From the NCBI GenBank assembly GCA_010279815.1, contig QEOQ01000308.1, forward strand, positions 2,389 to 12,732: DNA of 10,344 nucleotides, written 5' to 3'. Positions 7,397-10,344 of this stretch are shown piece by piece. The DNA comes from Brachionus plicatilis. Lineage: Eukaryota; Rotifera; Eurotatoria; Ploima; Brachionidae. Positions within the stretch are counted from its first letter, which is position 1. Each line of letters starts with the position of its first letter. A program made the position numbers and the translations under genes. The notes beneath the pieces were generated by a model. That model was not told where the DNA came from. It ran no database searches and worked only from the letters and a program-made list of their open reading frames with translations.

Positions 7397-7778
7397 TTTC
7401 GGGTTGAACCGATAATGGGGTAATAATGAAAATTCTTTTTTTCAACCGCTGTAAATTCTGATTGGATAATAATTTTTGAATGAAATAAAAAAAAATATAT
7501 AAAAAAACTATCCCTTTACAAAATTTGAAAAAAATATTTTATAAAAAATTTTTATTTATTTTTTAATCTTCCGCCAATTAACAATCCCATATCAAAAGAA
7601 CCGAGTTTGTGAAAAAAAAAACTTTTTGTCCATTATCGTTTATTTTAAACAAAAGACCCTATTATATGTAATTTTTGATGACGAGTTCAAATCTGGACTT
7701 AGATTTCAGAAAAAAATAACGGTTTTTGAGAAATTCAATAAAAACATGTTTCTTATACTTTCGGGTTGAACCGATAAT
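7397..7778. repeat. Exact 20-mer direct repeat upstream of the transposase remnant
   Basis: TTTCGGGTTGAACCGATAAT occurs exactly at 7397-7416 and 7759-7778, 362 bp apart, in sequence otherwise dominated by A/T. Its core GGTTGAACC is nearly palindromic. A shorter inverted match, CCATTATCG at 7630-7638, corresponds to the end of copy 1 plus its following GG. The second copy ends 55 nt before the ATG of the pogo-type ORF. These could be subterminal transposase-binding repeats of that element or a regulatory site; the role is inference. Confidence 0.55.
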
Positions 7779-7833
7779 TGAATATAAATTGCGATAAAAA
7801 CCAAAATTTTGAAAAACTAAATAAATTTTGAAA

Positions 7834-8301
7834 ATGACTCGAAAAAACTTTAAATTACCAAATAGTAGTCCTCCAAAATACTCTGAGGACACCCTCAAAA
7901 AGGCCCTTAATCAAATTAATGAAAAAAAAATTAATATACATCAAGCTTCAGTAAGGTACAACATACCTTATGCTACTTTACATAATAGATTGCATAAAAA
8001 ATACATAAAGCCTGGTTTCGGAAAAGGCTCTAGCCCTTGGATCTCTGGTGAATTTGAAAATTTATTAGCGGACATCATATGTAATTTGTGTGATTGGTGT
8101 CACGGAATTCATTTTCCTTTTATCAGAGATTTGGTAAGCAACTACCTGATTACAAATAAGATCCCTAATCGTTTTAAAAACAATACTCCAGGTAAAGACT
8201 GGTTTTACCATATTCTAAACAGGTGGAAACACATTTCTTTTTTGCATTTTAAACTATTTTATATATTGATAATTAACCGTTTTGTATTCTTTTCATTATA
8301 A
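7834..8301 (+). pseudogene. Pogo/Tigger (CENP-B/pipsqueak HTH) transposase, N-terminal DNA-binding part only
   Basis: The ATG at 7834 opens 155 codons. Residues 16-60 (KYSEDTLKKALNQIN... HQASVRYNIPYATLHNRL) match a pipsqueak-type helix-turn-helix. Residues 63-131 continue as the second, CENP-B-like HTH half, ending in the family hallmark PGKDWFYHILNRW. Full pogo transposases then carry a DDE catalytic domain of about 200 residues. Here the frame runs into low-complexity hydrophobic sequence from about residue 132 and stops. No further transposase sequence is recognised before 9050, so the catalytic part is missing. AATAAA lies at 8326-8331. It is either a truncated element or a domesticated DNA-binding protein. 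The HTH part has no internal stop or frameshift, so decay is recent or the DNA-binding part is maintained. Confidence 0.8.
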
Positions 8302-8714
8302 AATTTGAACCGTTTATTTTTTTTAAATAAATTTTTTTGAATCAAAGAAAAAACAGTTTTTTCATTTATAAAAAAAAATCTTCTGATAAGCTCTTTCCCT
8401 TCTGATTTTATTTAGGCCCAAAGTAAAGAATTATCACATTTACCCCAATTGACTGTAATAATGATAAAAAATGTGTTAAAATACTTGTAATTTTTCGTGA
8501 AAAAGTTTATTCGTCTATTTGCGCAAAGGATTTGAATTTTTGTTTTGTATCTTTAATTTTATACTGATTACATGTTTTTTTTAAACTAAAACTATTTTAT
8601 TAAACTAAAATTATTAAAAAAAATTGGACTTTGAATTTATGTTTTTAATCTTTTTATAAAATTGGCTATATGTTTTTTTTTTCTTTTTATATGTTTCGTT
8701 CTACCTGTCCCTTT
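8302..8714. other. AT-rich stretch downstream of the transposase remnant
   Basis: No DDE-domain sequence is recognised. A possible acceptor TTTATTTAG at 8407-8415 is followed by a 24-codon open reading (AQSKELSHLPQLTVIMIKNV...) that could be a relic of the transposase linker. Its phase does not join cleanly to the preceding frame, so I do not call it coding. Confidence 0.35.
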
Positions 8715-8834
8715 TTAATTAGACGTCAAAATTATTAATTTTTTTGCAGTATTAAATTTGCTTTGATCCTTCAAAAGTTCTAAATTATGAGCACGTGATT
8801 TGATTTCCGCTTCGTTCCATTCACGTTTAGCCAT
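8715..8834 (-). CDS. Unidentified small charged ORF or exon
   Basis: The minus-strand frame has an ATG at 8834-8832 and a TAA at 8717-8715, giving 39 residues beginning MAKREWNEAEIKSRAHNLEL. The frame is open for 16 further codons upstream (reading KFIELLENINEL before the Met). The central part is distinctly richer in GC than its surroundings, as known coding exons here are. A TTTTAG at about 8854-8859 on the coding strand could be a 3' splice site, making this an exon rather than a gene. The Trp-x-Glu-x-x-Ile-x-x-Arg spacing faintly recalls the C-terminal region of some HNH (DUF1524-type) proteins, but this is too little to assign a family. It may be a relic. Confidence 0.3.
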   Translation of the reverse strand: MAKREWNEAEIKSRAHNLELLKDQSKFNTAKKLIILTSN

Positions 8835-8880
8835 TAATTCATTAATATTTTCTAAAAGTTCAATAAATTTTATAATAATT

Positions 8881-9114
8881 TTTTATTTTTAAAACCTGAA
8901 TTAAAACAAATTTAGTTCTCAATAATTTAAATAAGACAAAAAGTGTGTCACCGTCAAATTATTTTCAAAAAAAAAATCATTTTTAGAGAAAAAAAATTTG
9001 CATAATTCTAGGCATAATTTTAACCATCAAAACAAGATCAAAAATCCTTAGTGAATTTTGGCTTCAAAATTTATCCATTATCTGGCCATCTGCCCGACAC
9101 GACAATTGAGCAAA
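8881..9114. promoter_or_regulatory. AT-rich 5' flank of the NCOA6-like gene
   Basis: The sequence is AT-rich up to about 9050 and changes sharply to mixed composition about 60 bp before the ATG at 9115. An in-frame TGA at 9052-9054 bounds the reading frame upstream. CCTTAG at 9046-9051 could be a splice acceptor for a 5' UTR exon or a trans-splice site. The promoter itself cannot be located by eye. Confidence 0.35.
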
Positions 9115-10230
9115 ATGCTCTTGAATTACAACTCCCAAAATCAATTCAGCCACCATGCGCTCCAAGCGGACACAAGCTGGAGCCAAGCATCAAGATTCAT
9201 CTATCCTCAGTCAGAGTCGGCAAACCCAGCTGTAGGCCCATTGAAAAAAAGCGACGGAGCCGAGCTGGACAAGAGCTCGGCCCTGAACGAAGAAGAGCCG
9301 ACCGAGGATGGCACAGACGAATTGACGCCGGATCAAAACGACGAAGAGTACCTCTACCTGACCATCAATTTGCCGAGTCAAGCGGTCCACAAGCTCAAAA
9401 ACCTTTCAGCCGACCAAGTGAACCAGATCAGACAACTTGGCATACTTGGCTTTCAATTCCAGAGTGAAAACACCACCTTTAGATTAGAAAACATGGCAAT
9501 GTGTTCAAGCCAGAGCGAAGAATCTCAGCCAAAAAAACGATCTAGGAAAACAGTGATGGAATTGAGCGTGACAAACAGCGCAAGCAGTGATGCAGAGCCC
9601 AAGACCAAGAGACCAAAGGTGAAGGACAGTGATGCGGACTCGAGCAACTGCAGCGAAAACATGAGCGATGAGCTGAAGAACATTTATCAAATACGCCAAA
9701 TGTTGAGCCAGCAGGCGCAGAAAGAGGAGGACGGCTGCGAGAAGAGCGTGGGCGGCGACAAGCCGAAAAAGCCGCGTCAGCGGCCACCACCTGACCCCAA
9801 CAAGCCAAAGGCCAGGCGCAGCAGCAAGCCCAAGAGCGAGCAGAGCCAAGAGAGCCAGGCCGGGCAGCCGCCAGTGCGCATCAATCAACTCATTCAGCAA
9901 AGTTCGTTCATGAACCCAACTAGCTATGCAAACAGGAACCATCAGGCGCTCTTCAATCAAAATCAGTACGCCAACAATCAGGAGCAAATGAAAATCAGAA
10001 ACATACTGTTCTACAACTCGAGCCAGAGTGTTCAAGATTCGAATCAAAACGGGTTTGTTGACAGTCAGCAAAAGATTTCTCAAAATGCAAATTTTTTGAT
10101 TCTCAATTCGAATTTGAATTCGAGCAGTGATTGCAACTCGAACTCGAATATGACAACGAACAGTGACATGTCGCTCACAAATGCTAGCTATTCAGTAAAC
10201 AATAATCCAATTAATTTCTTAAATATTTAA
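9115..10230 (+). CDS. NCOA6-like nuclear receptor coactivator (N-terminal-type domain), possibly 3' incomplete
   Basis: The first ATG in the open frame is at 9115, giving 371 residues to the TAA at 10228-10230. NCOA6 is a nuclear coactivator in MLL3/4-type histone methyltransferase complexes. Residues 79-124 (YLYLTINLPSQAVHKLKNLS, then QIRQLGILGFQFQSE) align with the N-terminal region of human NCOA6 as I remember it (shared pattern NxPxxAxxxL...QxRxLGILxxQ). An acidic stretch precedes it (49-78). Basic, NLS-like segments follow at 139-145 and 164-170. The order of IRQML (193-197) and the basic-proline segment KPKKPRQRPPP (217-227) resembles NCOA6's LxxLL box followed by KPKKKKPPRKKK. The C-terminus is Ser/Asn/Gln-rich and low-complexity (about 300-371). 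The protein is far shorter than human NCOA6 (about 2,060 residues). Base composition is much richer in GC than the neighbours. It could instead be another nuclear protein sharing this domain. Confidence 0.55.
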   Translation: MLLNYNSQNQFSHHALQADTSWSQASRFIYPQSESANPAVGPLKKSDGAELDKSSALNEEEPTEDGTDELTPDQNDEEYLYLTINLPSQAVHKLKNLSADQVNQIRQLGILGFQFQSENTTFRLENMAMCSSQSEESQPKKRSRKTVMELSVTNSASSDAEPKTKRPKVKDSDADSSNCSENMSDELKNIYQIRQMLSQQAQKEEDGCEKSVGGDKPKKPRQRPPPDPNKPKARRSSKPKSEQSQESQAGQPPVRINQLIQQSSFMNPTSYANRNHQALFNQNQYANNQEQMKIRNILFYNSSQSVQDSNQNGFVDSQQKISQNANFLILNSNLNSSSDCNSNSNMTTNSDMSLTNASYSVNNNPINFLNI

Positions 10231-10250
10231 TTTATTCCGCGGTTGTAGTC

Positions 10251-10262
10251 GAGAGAGAGAGA
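10251..10262 (+). repeat. Short GA dinucleotide repeat
   Basis: Six GA units lie just downstream of the NCOA6-like stop codon, followed by a GC-rich patch (GCTCAGCTCGGGGCCC). It lies in either the 3' UTR or an intron, depending on whether the gene continues. Confidence 0.6.
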
Positions 10263-10284
10263 AAAGCTCAGCTCGGGGCCCATG

Positions 10285-10322
10285 TCTGATTTCTCAACTT
10301 TTTAATTTTTTTTTTTTTTCAG
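10285..10322 (+). promoter_or_regulatory. Strong 3' splice site near the right window edge
   Basis: A possible branch region (CTGATTTCTCAAC) is followed by a long T tract and CAG, ending at 10322. A GTAAAC donor at 10195 would join in phase 0: codon 360 of the NCOA6-like frame to AAC at 10323, which stays open to the window end. The implied intron is 128 bp, longer than the others seen here. No AATAAA occurs between the stop and the window end, which is consistent with the gene continuing. Confidence 0.5.
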
Positions 10323-10344
10323 AACATTTATATGTTAAATTTTT

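Noticed and set aside
7662..7898. Minus-strand 78-codon frame overlapping the transposase start
   Set aside because: The translation is Phe/Tyr/Lys-rich AT noise and overlaps both the 20-mer repeat and the HTH coding start.
8407..8487. Possible second exon of the pogo transposase after TTTATTTAG (AQSKELSHLPQLTV...)
   Set aside because: Joining to a GT at 8223 gives a different frame that stops after 12 codons. The attractive frame needs a phase-0 donor that I cannot find.
9051..9467. Plus-strand frame overlapping the start of the NCOA6-like gene in another phase
   Set aside because: The conserved domain and nuclear-localisation features are in the 9115-10230 frame. This one is Arg/Pro-rich, starts at GTG and ends in the middle of the real domain.
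9505..10083. Long open frame on the minus strand opposite the NCOA6-like gene (192 codons), and another at 9542-9808
   Set aside because: These are antisense shadows of a GC-richer coding sequence. The Leu/Ala/Val-rich and Cys/Ser/Arg-rich translations reflect the complement of CAG/GAG/AGC-rich codons and match no family.

Overview
The window reads as animal nuclear DNA. It is very AT-rich, intergenic stretches are dominated by A/T runs, and the two clearly spliced genes have minute introns (46, 50, 59 and 48 bp). All four donors are GTAA-type, and acceptors sit behind T-rich tracts. AATAAA poly(A) signals lie 36-77 nt past the stops. The genes recognised (SKP2, NDUFAF4, PAFAH1B2/3, an NCOA6-like protein and a pogo/Tigger-type transposase remnant) are metazoan. 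A compact, extremely AT-rich invertebrate fits best. A monogonont rotifer is my best guess, but that is inference from composition and intron size only.

Layout. 1-902: the last three exons of a plus-strand SKP2 homologue, cut by the left window edge. About 1436-2095: a diverged inverted duplication whose arms look like decayed coding sequence. 2458-3033 (minus): intact single-exon NDUFAF4, a complex I assembly factor. It is divergent from 3231-4018 (plus), a three-exon PAF acetylhydrolase IB catalytic-type subunit, and the 197 bp between them probably acts as a shared promoter. 4019-7833: a long accessory-like, AT-rich stretch. It holds two small terminal-inverted-repeat elements with TA target sites (4288-4393 and 6650-6800), an unassigned coding-like segment on the minus strand (5759-5857), and a 90 bp A-tailed insert between long direct repeats (6900-7055). 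It also holds an A-rich tandem repeat and two exact copies of a 20-mer. 7834-8301: the DNA-binding N-terminus of a pogo/CENP-B-like transposase with no catalytic domain. 8715-8834 (minus): an unidentified small charged ORF. 9115-10230: an NCOA6-like nuclear coactivator on a GC-rich island. A strong 3' splice site at 10322 suggests that this gene may continue past the window.

The most notable observation is in the PAFAH1B-like gene. The catalytic serine of the SGNH fold is replaced by cysteine, and the oxyanion-hole glycine region reads Asp-Asp-Asp, while the Asn and the Asp/His pair are kept. The host genes do not form a pathway. They are an ordinary eukaryotic neighbourhood (ubiquitin ligase, mitochondrial assembly, lipid/LIS1-associated enzyme, transcription coactivator) separated by transposon debris. 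I saw no rRNA, tRNA, CRISPR array or prokaryotic system.
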